Notes under the pieces: generated by a model
Told to the model about the DNA's origin: nothing
The model's input: the letters and a program-made list of their open reading frames with translations, nothing else
The model's database searches: none
Source of the DNA: Huiozyma naganishii CBS 8797
Taxonomy: Eukaryota > Ascomycota > Saccharomycetes > Saccharomycetales > Saccharomycetaceae
Direction: 5' to 3'
Assembly (NCBI RefSeq): GCF_000348985.1
Contig: NC_035924.1
Coordinates: 496,001 to 560,000 of the forward strand
Length of the DNA: 64,000 bases
Program-made: the position numbers and the translations under genes
Shown here: one piece after another, positions 1 to 8,485 of the stretch
How positions within the stretch are numbered: position 1 is the first letter of the stretch
Layout: each line of letters starts with the position of its first letter

Positions 1-1644
1 AAACTGAGAGCACTCATAACCACATTTGAAAACAACGAATACATTCTGAACTCCGTCGAGTGGATACGAATAAACTGGGATCTGGACTCACTCCTGCAGA
101 AAAAGATTTTGAAATTACTCTGCGATAAGGCACAGGCATTGAAACGACTGGAAAACGTCACAGACCCATCCTGTAACGATATTATTGCCTCGGGGAGGTA
201 CTCCAGGGATAACCTCACAAGTTTCGACATGGCACCACCAAACTCTCTCCCGGAATTGGCAGTACCCCCCGAATTCATTCCAAACCTGATCGACTACCTG
301 GATACAAGGATATCCACACACTTGTCACACATGACTCTGTTCATAGACCCTTTGAAACTTTTCAACTACTTGTACCATTTGAGGGAGAAACTGACCATTG
401 TCGATTTGAAACTGCATTGGCGTCGAGAATTCTACGCACCAGAATATTTTGAGGAAAGTAAGTTGCGATCACCAGAATTGAGACGGCTCACAGATGTGTT
501 TGACGTGCGCGCTCTCAAGACACTCACCATCATCTCGTGGAACGAGTCCCTCATGTCGCGCGAGATGCAGATGCTCAAAGAGTTCAAGGACTTTGTGCAT
601 CTAGAAGACTTATCCCTCATTTCCATCAAACAGGACATCGATATCCTCGTCGAACTGTTCGAAAACTTGAAAAACTTGAAACGGCTGAAGATGGACTTCT
701 TGGAGGATTACATCCCAGAGACGACGTCGCCACGGATCTTCCTAACCATTTTATTCAATTGTCAAAAGTTGCAGTTCATCGATATCAGATTTGAGGGGAT
801 AGACACACCGGTCATCAACATGAATGGCAACAAGTTCGAGCTCGAGCAGAAATGCCACTGCGCAAACTGCACGTACGCGTTCAACGAAATACTGCGCGCC
901 AAAATATTTGTATTCCCAATTGACTACTACCTGACGGACATCCAGGACATCGCCGCAAAGGATATCTTCAAGATGATGCGGTACCTCTCACTGCTACCGT
1001 ACTCGAAGGCCTGCGATTGCTACCCAAGTGTGAGGACACAACCAATGAACATGAACGAGTTCGTCAAAAAGATGAACGAAAACTTGGTCAACTACAGACA
1101 GCACAGAAACCAGTTACTCAAAGTACCAAGGGAGGATCCAAACCCAGGGATCAATGATACTTGGAACGCAGCGGACTCAGACCCAGTACACACGGCCGCT
1201 GATTCACGGCCGGTCACTCTACAAGCTCAAACGGTGCTACCGCAACTAACTACTACACAGGCGAATAGAGACGAATTTGAACAACTGGACATCATACTGT
1301 CGTCGACAATACTGAACCAACGACTCGAAAACAAACTGGAAAGGTTACCGCACGACCCTTTGACTAAGTCTGACGTGATCCACCTCTACCACCTCATGAT
1401 CCATCATTTCAAAAACACATACGTCACCTTCTTGAAGGGATTCCCAGAACTGAGATTCCTAATGCTGAACGATATCCCGACCATTGCAATAGAGGAAAAC
1501 ACCGAACGGATCTTCCACCCTATTTTTTACCATGACAACTACGAATCCAACCTGGGCGGCTGGACAAAACAGCCCTTCCCCAACAACGTTTCGAAAGGTA
1601 CAGACGGAGACGATACCGTCACCAGAAGAGCCACGTTTATTTAA
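1..1644 (+). CDS. DAS1: F-box/leucine-rich-repeat protein, Das1-like, 5' end outside window
   Basis: The frame is open from base 1 to the TAA at 1644 (547 residues visible) and the true start lies upstream of the window. Das1 and its paralogue YDR131C are F-box proteins thought to act as substrate receptors of SCF ubiquitin ligases. The visible part is the leucine-rich-repeat-like region, with regularly spaced Leu segments such as LKTLTI, LEDLSLISI, LKRLKMDF and LQFIDIRF. It also has a CHCANC cysteine cluster near nucleotides 850-870 and a hydrophilic linker before a conserved C-terminal block. S. cerevisiae Das1 is about 660 residues, so roughly 110 N-terminal residues, including the F-box, are off the left edge. 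DAS1 is preferred over the paralogue because the following genes keep the chromosome X order. The family call is fairly sure; the choice between paralogues rests on synteny. Confidence 0.75.
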   Translation, partial: KLRALITTFENNEYILNSVEWIRINWDLDSLLQKKILKLLCDKAQALKRLENVTDPSCNDIIASGRYSRDNLTSFDMAPPNSLPELAVPPEFIPNLIDYLDTRISTHLSHMTLFIDPLKLFNYLYHLREKLTIVDLKLHWRREFYAPEYFEESKLRSPELRRLTDVFDVRALKTLTIISWNESLMSREMQMLKEFKDFVHLEDLSLISIKQDIDILVELFENLKNLKRLKMDFLEDYIPETTSPRIFLTILFNCQKLQFIDIRFEGIDTPVINMNGNKFELEQKCHCANCTYAFNEILRAKIFVFPIDYYLTDIQDIAAKDIFKMMRYLSLLPYSKACDCYPSVRTQPMNMNEFVKKMNENLVNYRQHRNQLLKVPREDPNPGINDTWNAADSDPVHTAADSRPVTLQAQTVLPQLTTTQANRDEFEQLDIILSSTILNQRLENKLERLPHDPLTKSDVIHLYHLMIHHFKNTYVTFLKGFPELRFLMLNDIPTIAIEENTERIFHPIFYHDNYESNLGGWTKQPFPNNVSKGTDGDDTVTRRATFI

Positions 1645-2522
1645 AGTGACTTTTCGCCTGTGCTGGGGACAAGAATTTCCGTACGTTCAAGATTTATGGC
1701 ACGTACCCCAATTGCTACCTATACACTTCTACGTAAACATGTGACACAATCCCTTTTATGAATATTATTTAATGCATTCCTTTATGAACAACTCGCTTAG
1801 AAAACCTAACTTTATTTTGGATCCATTTTTTTTTCCGCATTTTTTTTTACTACTTAAACCTCACGAAAATTTTTTTTGTCGAAGTAGTGTGTTCTTCTAT
1901 GTCTTGCTGTAACAGGGAGGAAACCAGTGGACTCAGATGAGATTTATGGAATGTAAAGCAGCTTGGATATCTTTTGAGAGAGAATGGACTTGGATTCATG
2001 GGATTGAGGGTTCAGAACTATTAATTGGAATTGGAATAGTTGAGGGACACCATTGACTTTGATTTGATTGCTGATGGCAGAAAACTCGCGATACTATAAA
2101 GATAACTCAAACGTTCCTTTTTGGCACTTCTATCCAACTGTAACAAAATTTGACTATCGTCTGCATAATTTGGTATCTGTTTCGATTTTTTTGGCTGATC
2201 TTTAGTTGCTTCTTTCACATTGATTACTTCTCCTCGGCCCTTTCATTGCCCATTTCTCTCTTTCGCTAAGATATCCGTCATCGCTGTATTTTGCACATCC
2301 TTTTAACGAATCTCATTTTTGAGTTTTACTATTTTTTTCATTATAGTATCGCAGATTGAACTTATATCTGATGCAACGTCACAGACGTTATGTCAGATCT
2401 CCAACTTTAAAACCATCGCTGTTAGAGGTTGCTTCTCTTTACGAAGGGTTAAGCGACCCATGAAATGGTGATGACCTAGAGTTTGGAACATTCCTCCCCC
2501 CTTTTACTGTCTGGTATAACAC
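1645..2522. other. DAS1-MRX5 intergenic region lacking RPA34
   Basis: In S. cerevisiae this interval carries RPA34 and, next to it, the snR190/U14 snoRNA pair. No plus-strand frame long enough for Rpa34 is present. I also do not see the U14 core that pairs with 18S rRNA, nor a credible C/D box pair. The only coding-like signal is the interrupted minus-strand frame listed separately at 2021-2281. The remainder is T-rich. Confidence 0.5.
2021..2281 (-). pseudogene. Small ORF with one in-frame TGA (relic, readthrough gene or noise)
   Basis: Reading the minus strand from the ATG at 2281 gives 12 codons (MTDILAKERNGQ), a TGA at 2243-2245, then 73 more sense codons in the same frame to a TAA at 2021-2023. 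The hypothetical product of about 86 codons is lysine-rich and then amphipathic, including QILLQLDRSAKKERLSYLY, and is not low complexity. The downstream part has no ATG near its start, so translation would need the upstream ATG and readthrough. A separate open frame overlaps the 3' end, so a second lesion is possible. I do not recognise a family. It could be a lost ancestral small gene, a readthrough gene, a base error or chance. Confidence 0.25.
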
Positions 2523-3641
2523 TCATGTAAATTTCAGAGACATTTGAGTCTTCAAATCCTTCTCCTCCCTGTCGATCCGCAGGAAAATATCTTGAATTTC
2601 GGCCTGTAGGCTCGTTGATTTTGTCTTGTTATAGAGGTCATGGAGCACCAGGTGCAAGGAAGTTGTGAACTTGTACTGCCTTTGAATGCTCATCTCAGTT
2701 GCATCGCTTATCTTGGCCTCTATAGACAACTTAACCACTTTTACCAGGTATGATTCGTACTGCGGGTCTTGTGACGACAGAAGTCTAAGGGTTCTCATAA
2801 ATAAGTCACAGTTACTCTTTGATACTGGGATAGTGTCGTGGTATATCGGGAGCAGGTTTGCATTCTTGAACAACGACTGATACATTACTACCAACTCGTT
2901 GATGTTCCAATCGGGGAGCAGCGCAATCGTATCCTCTACTTCTCCCCTATGATAGACACACCTCCAAAACAACCGTTTCATTGGGATTGAAAGGGAACTG
3001 AAGTGTTCCACCCACATGGCGTAGTACGTATTCCAAAGTTCAGCATCGTGCGTTCTATAAAACAGCAAGATTGAAATATCCAACCTCACTTCCGGTGCAA
3101 ACAGCGACATATTATCTTTAAGTTTTGTGACCTGATCGAACTGCTTAGAAAGTATTATCTTGATCATCTCCACAGTGGTTAATTTATGCATCAAGTGCAG
3201 CAACATCAAACGTTGATACAGTTCTTCACCGGTCAAATGTTTATAGTCCACTTGCCTCGACAACAAGTCCACATTTTCAGTACTTCGGGTACCAGCTTTC
3301 CTATTTACAGAAGTTGCAGTTGCCTGAGGAATACGTTGAACCAACGCCTTCAACTGGTGGAAAAATACGTCGTAGTGATCTTGCACTCTTTTCGCGCTTA
3401 CCTTCTCGTTTGGTAAAGTGGCATTAAGTACTTTCAGAACATTATCCACATGCTTCTTCTCTGATGGTGCAGATATGCTTCCCGTACTGCTGTCACCATT
3501 AAGCTTTGCGTCTAACAGATTGGCCAGCGTCTTCGATGCGTCTGCACCTCGTGCCAGGAATGACAGCGTCGACTTCAGCTCCGTCGCATCCTTCTTTCTC
3601 GACCGCGTAAGTGCAGATATATGCAAGAACGCTCTTCGCAT
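2523..3641 (-). CDS. MRX5: Mitochondrial protein of the YJL147C/Mrx5 family
   Basis: Predicted to be 372 residues, close to the 382 of S. cerevisiae YJL147C (Mrx5), a poorly characterised mitochondrial protein associated with the mitochondrial gene-expression assemblies. The frame runs upstream to 3713 without an ATG, and its upper end starts at a GTG. The first ATG is at 3641, giving an N-terminus MRRAFLHISALTRSRKK. That is basic, hydroxylated and non-acidic, typical of a matrix presequence. No catalytic motif is visible; the body is helical with many Leu and Lys. It is divergent with IDS2, about 306 bp between starts, as in S. cerevisiae. The identification rests on length, position and the presequence. 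The molecular function is unknown. Confidence 0.8.
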   Translation of the reverse strand: MRRAFLHISALTRSRKKDATELKSTLSFLARGADASKTLANLLDAKLNGDSSTGSISAPSEKKHVDNVLKVLNATLPNEKVSAKRVQDHYDVFFHQLKALVQRIPQATATSVNRKAGTRSTENVDLLSRQVDYKHLTGEELYQRLMLLHLMHKLTTVEMIKIILSKQFDQVTKLKDNMSLFAPEVRLDISILLFYRTHDAELWNTYYAMWVEHFSSLSIPMKRLFWRCVYHRGEVEDTIALLPDWNINELVVMYQSLFKNANLLPIYHDTIPVSKSNCDLFMRTLRLLSSQDPQYESYLVKVVKLSIEAKISDATEMSIQRQYKFTTSLHLVLHDLYNKTKSTSLQAEIQDIFLRIDREEKDLKTQMSLKFT

Positions 3642-3947
3642 GATTGCCTCAGCACCAACAGTTGACCCCACAGGGAAACAGCTCCAACAACAGCAGACAT
3701 TACATGAGCATCATCGTACAAATCATCTTTGCTCCTCTCCTTTCACGTGAACGTTAATATTATATTTGATGGTAGAAAAACAACAACCGAAAGGAAACCA
3801 TCGAACTATTTTAGGTGTAAGCTCGGCATTACCCCTCTCGCAGGTTAGCTGGGGTAGGACACGTCGACGGGTCTTTACAAGTATCACTATTGGGGAGTAG
3901 TTTACGAGCACGGTTGTCAAGTTCTCTCTTCAGTGACCGGAAAAGAG
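3642..3947. promoter_or_regulatory. Divergent MRX5/IDS2 promoter region
   Basis: A shared 306-bp upstream region. The MRX5-sense strand stays open to 3713 and is Cys-rich in translation but has no ATG, so I treat it as leader. I see no TATA box or well-matched factor site that I can name with confidence. Confidence 0.4.
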
Positions 3948-5363
3948 ATGGATCCAAACTCTATAGGGGAGGATGAATTACCCCCGGAGTTAGCAGATGC
4001 CGTAAGGAAGTCATGGTCAGAGCAACAGAACATGACACGGTTTCCCGAACAGAGTGTGCATACAGGGAACTCCCCCATTGGTACGCCCGGTGAGCTTTCT
4101 CAGTTCGAGAAATCGGAGGATATGGATATTCCGACTGGCACGGCTACACCCTTAAATAATGCCAGCAGTACTGTACAGGACTCTTTAAGACTCCTGCACT
4201 TCAGGGAACCAGACGCTCAGGATGAGCCAGATTACCAACTTTTCAAACACCACTACCATATTTCAAAAGATACTAGGGAATCAGTAAGCGACATTTTAAA
4301 CGATTTGGATTTAGGATCTGCTGACCAAGGTCCACTGTCCCATAGTGACGACCTTCCTCCAATTCCACATCAGCAGCCACAGCAACCGCAATCTCTTCCG
4401 TATCCAATGGAGCGTACGCCTTCAAGTGGGACAGGCATAACCACCAGGCGTAGTTCAATACAAGATGTTCAATGGATACGGCAGTTACTCAATCCTCGAA
4501 GCTCCTTTTCCGGGAGTTCTGCGAACGAACCTGCAGCTGTTGAGATGGCGGAGAAGGGTGCAATAAAGTGTTGGGTTACCGCTTTGATGAACGATTCTCC
4601 TGAAGCGGTCAAGTCCATGATCGTACTGTATCAGTCTTTGAAGGCGACCAATTCGAAATACCGACTATACGTTTTGTACGATGGTACCGTGGATATATCG
4701 CAGTTGACCAAGTTTGACATCCACACCGTCCCTCTCGATTGCGAGTTCTTTTTTAATGGAGCTACCAACGTGCCGTCTAGTAAATGTGAGATGTTGAGAA
4801 ATAAGAAGTGGTTTATTCTTTCCCTCTTTGTGTCCTTCATTAATACGAACTACGAGCTGATATGCTACATATCCCCCTCTTGCATGGTGGTTGAAAATAT
4901 TGATGAATTGCTAGAAAACCAAGAAATCAACAACGAGATCGACAACGAGACATGTGTCTTGCTGAGCAACGCGAATACGAATAATGAACCACCACAGGTG
5001 ATAATCCTGAAACCAAATAACGAAGTTGCCATGTGTTTAAGGGAATTCTTTACACTTTACGGCACAGATGACGAGAAAATCAAGAAGCTTTTGACTTTGA
5101 ACGACTACGACATACTGAGAGAGCTCTTTGGTGAAACTTGGGCCCAGATATCTTCCGATGGCTACGTTGTTGTATTAAACGGTACGCAGCGCAGCATGAA
5201 TTATGCTGATTTTGTACAATGCAGCAATGGGAATGTGATCGCTAAAATCATTGATTACAAAAATGTGAAACCGTGGAATTTGAAAGGGTTACAGGAGGAG
5301 ACCACTACGATAGCTGGTAAATGGTACGAGGTATGGCTAAACTTCTGGAATGAGCACAAATGA
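3948..5363 (+). CDS. IDS2: Ids2-like meiotic regulator/Hsp90-associated protein with a degenerate glycogenin-type domain
   Basis: Predicted at 471 residues against 469 in S. cerevisiae Ids2, which modulates the meiotic kinase Ime2 and has been linked to Hsp90. The start is the ATG at 3948 (MDPNSIGEDELPPELA). The frame extends a few codons further up only to a GTG. Residues 1-200 are disordered, rich in Ser, Pro and Gln. From about residue 205 the sequence resembles a family-8 glycosyltransferase of the glycogenin type: CWVTALMNDSPEAV, then LYVLYDGT, then YISPSCMVVENIDELLE around residues 307-323. In catalytic glycogenins this last segment carries a metal-binding D-x-D. Here the equivalent is S-P-S (309-311), so the fold is probably retained as a binding module. 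The neighbours MRX5 and SFH5 are syntenic. Confidence 0.88.
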   Translation: MDPNSIGEDELPPELADAVRKSWSEQQNMTRFPEQSVHTGNSPIGTPGELSQFEKSEDMDIPTGTATPLNNASSTVQDSLRLLHFREPDAQDEPDYQLFKHHYHISKDTRESVSDILNDLDLGSADQGPLSHSDDLPPIPHQQPQQPQSLPYPMERTPSSGTGITTRRSSIQDVQWIRQLLNPRSSFSGSSANEPAAVEMAEKGAIKCWVTALMNDSPEAVKSMIVLYQSLKATNSKYRLYVLYDGTVDISQLTKFDIHTVPLDCEFFFNGATNVPSSKCEMLRNKKWFILSLFVSFINTNYELICYISPSCMVVENIDELLENQEINNEIDNETCVLLSNANTNNEPPQVIILKPNNEVAMCLREFFTLYGTDDEKIKKLLTLNDYDILRELFGETWAQISSDGYVVVLNGTQRSMNYADFVQCSNGNVIAKIIDYKNVKPWNLKGLQEETTTIAGKWYEVWLNFWNEHK

Positions 5364-5723
5364 ATGTAAATGTAGATAGCAAAACAAGAAAAAAAAGTAC
5401 ATAAAGTCATGACAGGACCCGAAGATTTGCAAAGACATTTGGAAGAGTGTCGAAATGTATATGCGCTGCTTCTTTGCTCATCGCGTTACAACTGCTTTCT
5501 TGAGGTATGTGTAACTTTTCTTCCGGATATTATCCATATTTGCTAATCTTTCAGTTGTCATGAAAAATGTATTTGGGAAAAAAAGACAGAATGCAACGAT
5601 TAGTAAACAGCAATAAAAAAAATTTTGAATTGGAAAATTAACAGTGTATTTGGTTGTTGTTCAAGCGTTTATAATGCTGTAATTGGTCCCTGAAAATTGC
5701 GTTGAGTAGTCGAGAGAGTTTCA
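5364..5723. other. IDS2-SFH5 intergenic region
   Basis: A tandem spacer of 360 bp, AT-rich with A-tracts, holding the IDS2 3' UTR and the SFH5 promoter. No RNA gene or conserved factor site is recognised. Confidence 0.4.
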
Positions 5724-6593
5724 ATGAAGTTTTCCACTGATGCTGAGAAGCAAACGTTTGACAAATTGGTCAAAAACCTGCCTGGCATAGTCAAGGACAA
5801 GTGCGATGGGTACGATGAGCTTTACGGTTATAAACTCGTTAGCGAGGGTGCAGGGTCCGAATTTTACAACAAGGATGTTGCTGATGCGTTGGTGTTCAAG
5901 CTTTGCAAAGCGTACCAATTCCAATACGAGGACATTATGCAACACTTGATCCATATCTTGAAATGGAGGAAAGAGTTCAATCCATTGAGCAGTGCCTTCC
6001 AAGAGGTTCACGACAAAGATTTGCAAGAGATTGGGTTCCTTACATTTTTGAAGGAGAACGACCCGAACACGAGGGCGATTACGTGGAATCTTTACGGTGA
6101 GCTGTTGAAGAAGAAGGAACTGCTCAACGACCTCGACAAGTTCATCCGGTACCGTATCGGGCTGATGGAGCGTGGTTTGAGGTTAGTAGATTTCACTGAC
6201 GAGTCCGACAACTACATGACCCAAGTGCACGACTATAAAGGCGTATCCCTGTGGCGTATGGACCCGAAGATGAAGGCGTGCGTGAAGCAGGTTATCAGCA
6301 TCTTCCAAGAGAGCTACCCTGAACTGCTCTACGCCAAATATTTCGTAAACGTTCCAACGGTCCTTGGGTGGGTCTACGACGTGATCAAGAAGTTTGTGGA
6401 CCCTGAGACACGTAAGAAATTCGTCGTGCTGACAGACGGCAACAAACTCGGGCAGTACCTCGCCGGTGCGCCCAGCAAACAATACGGTGGGAAAAACAAG
6501 AAAACTTTGGCCGAACTGAACATGACGGATATCAGACCCACCGACTACGGCCTGTTCATGTTGGAGCAATTAGCCAACGTGGACTTGGATTAG
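5724..6593 (+). CDS. SFH5: Sec14-like phosphatidylinositol-transfer/haem-binding protein Sfh5
   Basis: 289 residues (S. cerevisiae Sfh5 is 294), with a CRAL-TRIO N-terminal helical region followed by the Sec14 lipid-binding lobe from about residue 100 to 250. The family moves phosphatidylinositol between membranes. S. cerevisiae Sfh5 is unusual in carrying haem, which from memory is held by Tyr68, His173 and Tyr175. Here Tyr64 (AYQFQYED), His169 and Tyr171 (VHDYKGVSLW) occur at a constant offset of -4, so the haem site appears conserved. The ATG at 5724 gives the expected N-terminus MKFSTDAEKQTFDKLVKNLP. Synteny with IDS2 upstream and ROQ1 downstream supports the call. No truncation or frameshift is seen. 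Confidence 0.92.
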   Translation: MKFSTDAEKQTFDKLVKNLPGIVKDKCDGYDELYGYKLVSEGAGSEFYNKDVADALVFKLCKAYQFQYEDIMQHLIHILKWRKEFNPLSSAFQEVHDKDLQEIGFLTFLKENDPNTRAITWNLYGELLKKKELLNDLDKFIRYRIGLMERGLRLVDFTDESDNYMTQVHDYKGVSLWRMDPKMKACVKQVISIFQESYPELLYAKYFVNVPTVLGWVYDVIKKFVDPETRKKFVVLTDGNKLGQYLAGAPSKQYGGKNKKTLAELNMTDIRPTDYGLFMLEQLANVDLD

Positions 6594-7045
6594 CATGTGC
6601 TCAAGCTCGTCTTTGTAATATAGGAAAGGGAATACGAGAGGACCCTCATCGAAGCGTCACTCTATTACCCGTTTCGGATTTGTCTTCTTTTTGCTTTCTG
6701 CGTCAGTTCAGTGCACACACAGAAACCGGCGCACAGAAACCGGCGACTCATGGAAGGTCTCAGAAAAAAACACAATAGAGCGAATCTTGATATCGGACCT
6801 TCTTCTTCTTCTCCGAAGTTCCACGCAGAAACCGCCGCAGGGAGAACTGGAGCACACGTGACCGAAGTAGCGCCTCGTCGCTGCCACCCCCCCTTTCGGT
6901 CTCCTCTTCGGAGAGAAATATCTCAAAATGGAGGGAATTCACATAAATAGCGTTATAGGAGCGAAACAAATCTTGTCTCCATGTTACTTCTGTTTAAGTT
7001 ACGAGTGTAATATTCTAGCTTTCTGCTACTAGATCCAAGCTATTA
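6594..7045 (+). promoter_or_regulatory. ROQ1 upstream region with repeats and stress-type sites
   Basis: A 452-bp spacer. It contains a Reb1-type TTACCCGT (6665-6672), a perfect tandem duplication of CACAGAAACCGGCG (6718-6731 and 6732-6745), an E-box CACGTG (6855-6860) and a C-run ending in CCCCT near 6893, which matches the Msn2/4 stress element in reverse. ROQ1 is stress-induced in S. cerevisiae, so these are plausible inputs. Their function is inferred from sequence only. Confidence 0.45.
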
Positions 7046-7357
7046 ATGTTAAGACGTAACACAACACACATATTCAACAACAGCAAGAGAGTGCCTCACA
7101 GGGTGCTGCGAAGCCGGAAGAGCGTGCCGCAGTACTCGGATAGCATAAACCTCGGGCTGGGCAACGAGTACCAGCAGGAAGAGGCCCGGTTTGGGAACTT
7201 TTCCGTGCTCAACGAGAACACGCACCCGGGTGTGGTGTACTACTTTATAGAGCTGAGAAACTCCGGTGACGACAGCAGCACGCCCGGGAGGGGTAACAAC
7301 AACAACAACAATAACAACGAGGGGGACCGCAGTCGAGGCTCTGACGCCCACATATAA
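7046..7357 (+). CDS. ROQ1: Roq1, regulator of Ubr1-dependent quality control
   Basis: 103 residues (S. cerevisiae Roq1 is 104), in the YJL144W position between SFH5 and TIM17. In S. cerevisiae this stress-induced hydrophilic protein is cleaved by the protease Ynm3. The fragment beginning with Arg22 binds the ubiquitin ligase Ubr1 as a pseudo N-degron and redirects it to misfolded proteins. Here residues 19-24 read R-V-L-R-S-R, placing Leu21-Arg22 exactly at the known cleavage junction. A single hydrophobic run, GVVYYFIEL (62-70), fits the second Ubr1-contacting motif. The N-terminus is very basic. The C-terminus is a Gly/Ser/Asp tail with an eight-Asn run encoded by AAC/AAT repeats, and is likely disordered. 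The start ATG at 7046 is the first in frame. Confidence 0.88.
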   Translation: MLRRNTTHIFNNSKRVPHRVLRSRKSVPQYSDSINLGLGNEYQQEEARFGNFSVLNENTHPGVVYYFIELRNSGDDSSTPGRGNNNNNNNNEGDRSRGSDAHI

Positions 7358-7625
7358 CCAAGCTTCGGCATCTCTAACCCTCATCTGTAAAACACACCAC
7401 TACTATTTAACGTTTACATATAAGTGTCGGTTTGTTGAAAGCAATGTACGATCACTTCATACGAAACTGTGGTTTTCGGAAAATTGTTCAGTGTCGCACG
7501 ATTTTGATCAAGAGACGCAGTTTGCGTCGGTGACTAAACTATCGTTTGGTTCCTCGTAGAGGGGCCCACACTTGAGAGCGAACGTCATAAAGACAGTGCC
7601 ATTCCAAATAAATAAATAATAATAC

Positions 7626-8096
7626 ATGTCCGCAGATCATTCGAGAGATCCCTGTCCCATAGTCATCCTCAACGATTTTGGTGGTGCGTTTGCCATGGGT
7701 GCCATCGGTGGGGTTGTGTGGCACGGTATAAAAGGTTTCAGGAACTCGCCCATGGGGGAGAGGCGGATAGGCTCGTTGAACGCCATCAAAGCGCGGGCGC
7801 CCGTGCTTGGGGGGAACTTCGGTGTTTGGGGTGGTCTGTTTTCCACTTTTGACTGCGGTGTGAAGGCTGTCCGGAAGAGAGAGGACCCATGGAACGCGAT
7901 CATCGCTGGTCTGTTCACGGGTGGTGCGCTCGCCATCAGAGGTGGGTGGAAACATACAAGAAACAGTGCTATAACCTGTGGGTGTCTCTTGGGTGTGATC
8001 GAGGGTGTCGGGCTGATGTTCCAAAGGTATGCCGCATGGCAGGCCAAGCCAATGGCACCACCACTGCCTGAATCGCCACAACCTTTGCAAGCATAA
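7626..8096 (+). CDS. TIM17: Tim17, core subunit of the TIM23 presequence translocase
   Basis: 156 residues (158 in S. cerevisiae), an inner-mitochondrial-membrane protein of the Tim17/22/23 family with four transmembrane segments. Cys10 and Cys77, the disulfide pair of yeast Tim17, are at identical positions. So are Asp17, Asp76 and Glu126, the acidic residues lining the proposed translocation cavity. Gly-rich GxxxG helices ([24 protein letters not shown]) pack the membrane domain. The C-terminal tail is short and Pro-rich. The start is ATG 7626, 268 bp after ROQ1. A UGUACAUA element 66 nt past the stop suggests Puf3 control (separate feature). Confidence 0.97.
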   Translation: MSADHSRDPCPIVILNDFGGAFAMGAIGGVVWHGIKGFRNSPMGERRIGSLNAIKARAPVLGGNFGVWGGLFSTFDCGVKAVRKREDPWNAIIAGLFTGGALAIRGGWKHTRNSAITCGCLLGVIEGVGLMFQRYAAWQAKPMAPPLPESPQPLQA

Positions 8097-8485
8097 GTGG
8101 TTATACACAGCACAAAAGAGATAAAAGCAACTAATGGAATTAAATGTAACGTTCAACCATCATGTACATACATATACGCACCCTCCCTCACTATACTCCT
8201 CCTCTAATCATAAATATAAGCACTTGAATCATTTTTATGTATAAAGACTTATGACTGTTCAACAAACGGTAAACGGCGAAACAACCAAAGCCTAATTAAC
8301 ACTTTCATATATATATATATATCATATATTGATGTGAGAATCTGCAAATTATTTACATCCCCGTGTGTTCTTCTTTAGAGAAAAAGAAAAAATGGATATA
8401 TCGTTACAACTAACTCCCCTTGTTGACATCAAGAGCCGTTTCACCGTCCCGCCTCTCTCCTTCTTGCAACCCGCTTTTGAGACGT
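8097..8485. other. Convergent TIM17/YAK1 3' region
   Basis: 389 bp holding both 3' UTRs. It includes an (AT)8 run at 8307-8322 that resembles a yeast 3'-end efficiency element (TATATA). No gene is seen. Confidence 0.45.
8163..8170 (+). promoter_or_regulatory. Puf3-type site in the TIM17 3' UTR
   Basis: TGTACATA matches the UGUANAUA consensus of Puf3, an RNA-binding protein that controls mRNAs of mitochondrial biogenesis proteins. A C at position -2, favoured by Puf3, is present. It lies 66 nt after the TIM17 stop. Binding is inferred. Confidence 0.5.

Noticed and set aside
2468..2474. GTGATGA as a box C of a C/D snoRNA
   Set aside because: No box D (CTGA) at a proper distance and no terminal stem.
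3642..3713. Cys-rich upstream extension of MRX5
   Set aside because: There is no ATG in it, and the presequence begins properly at 3641.
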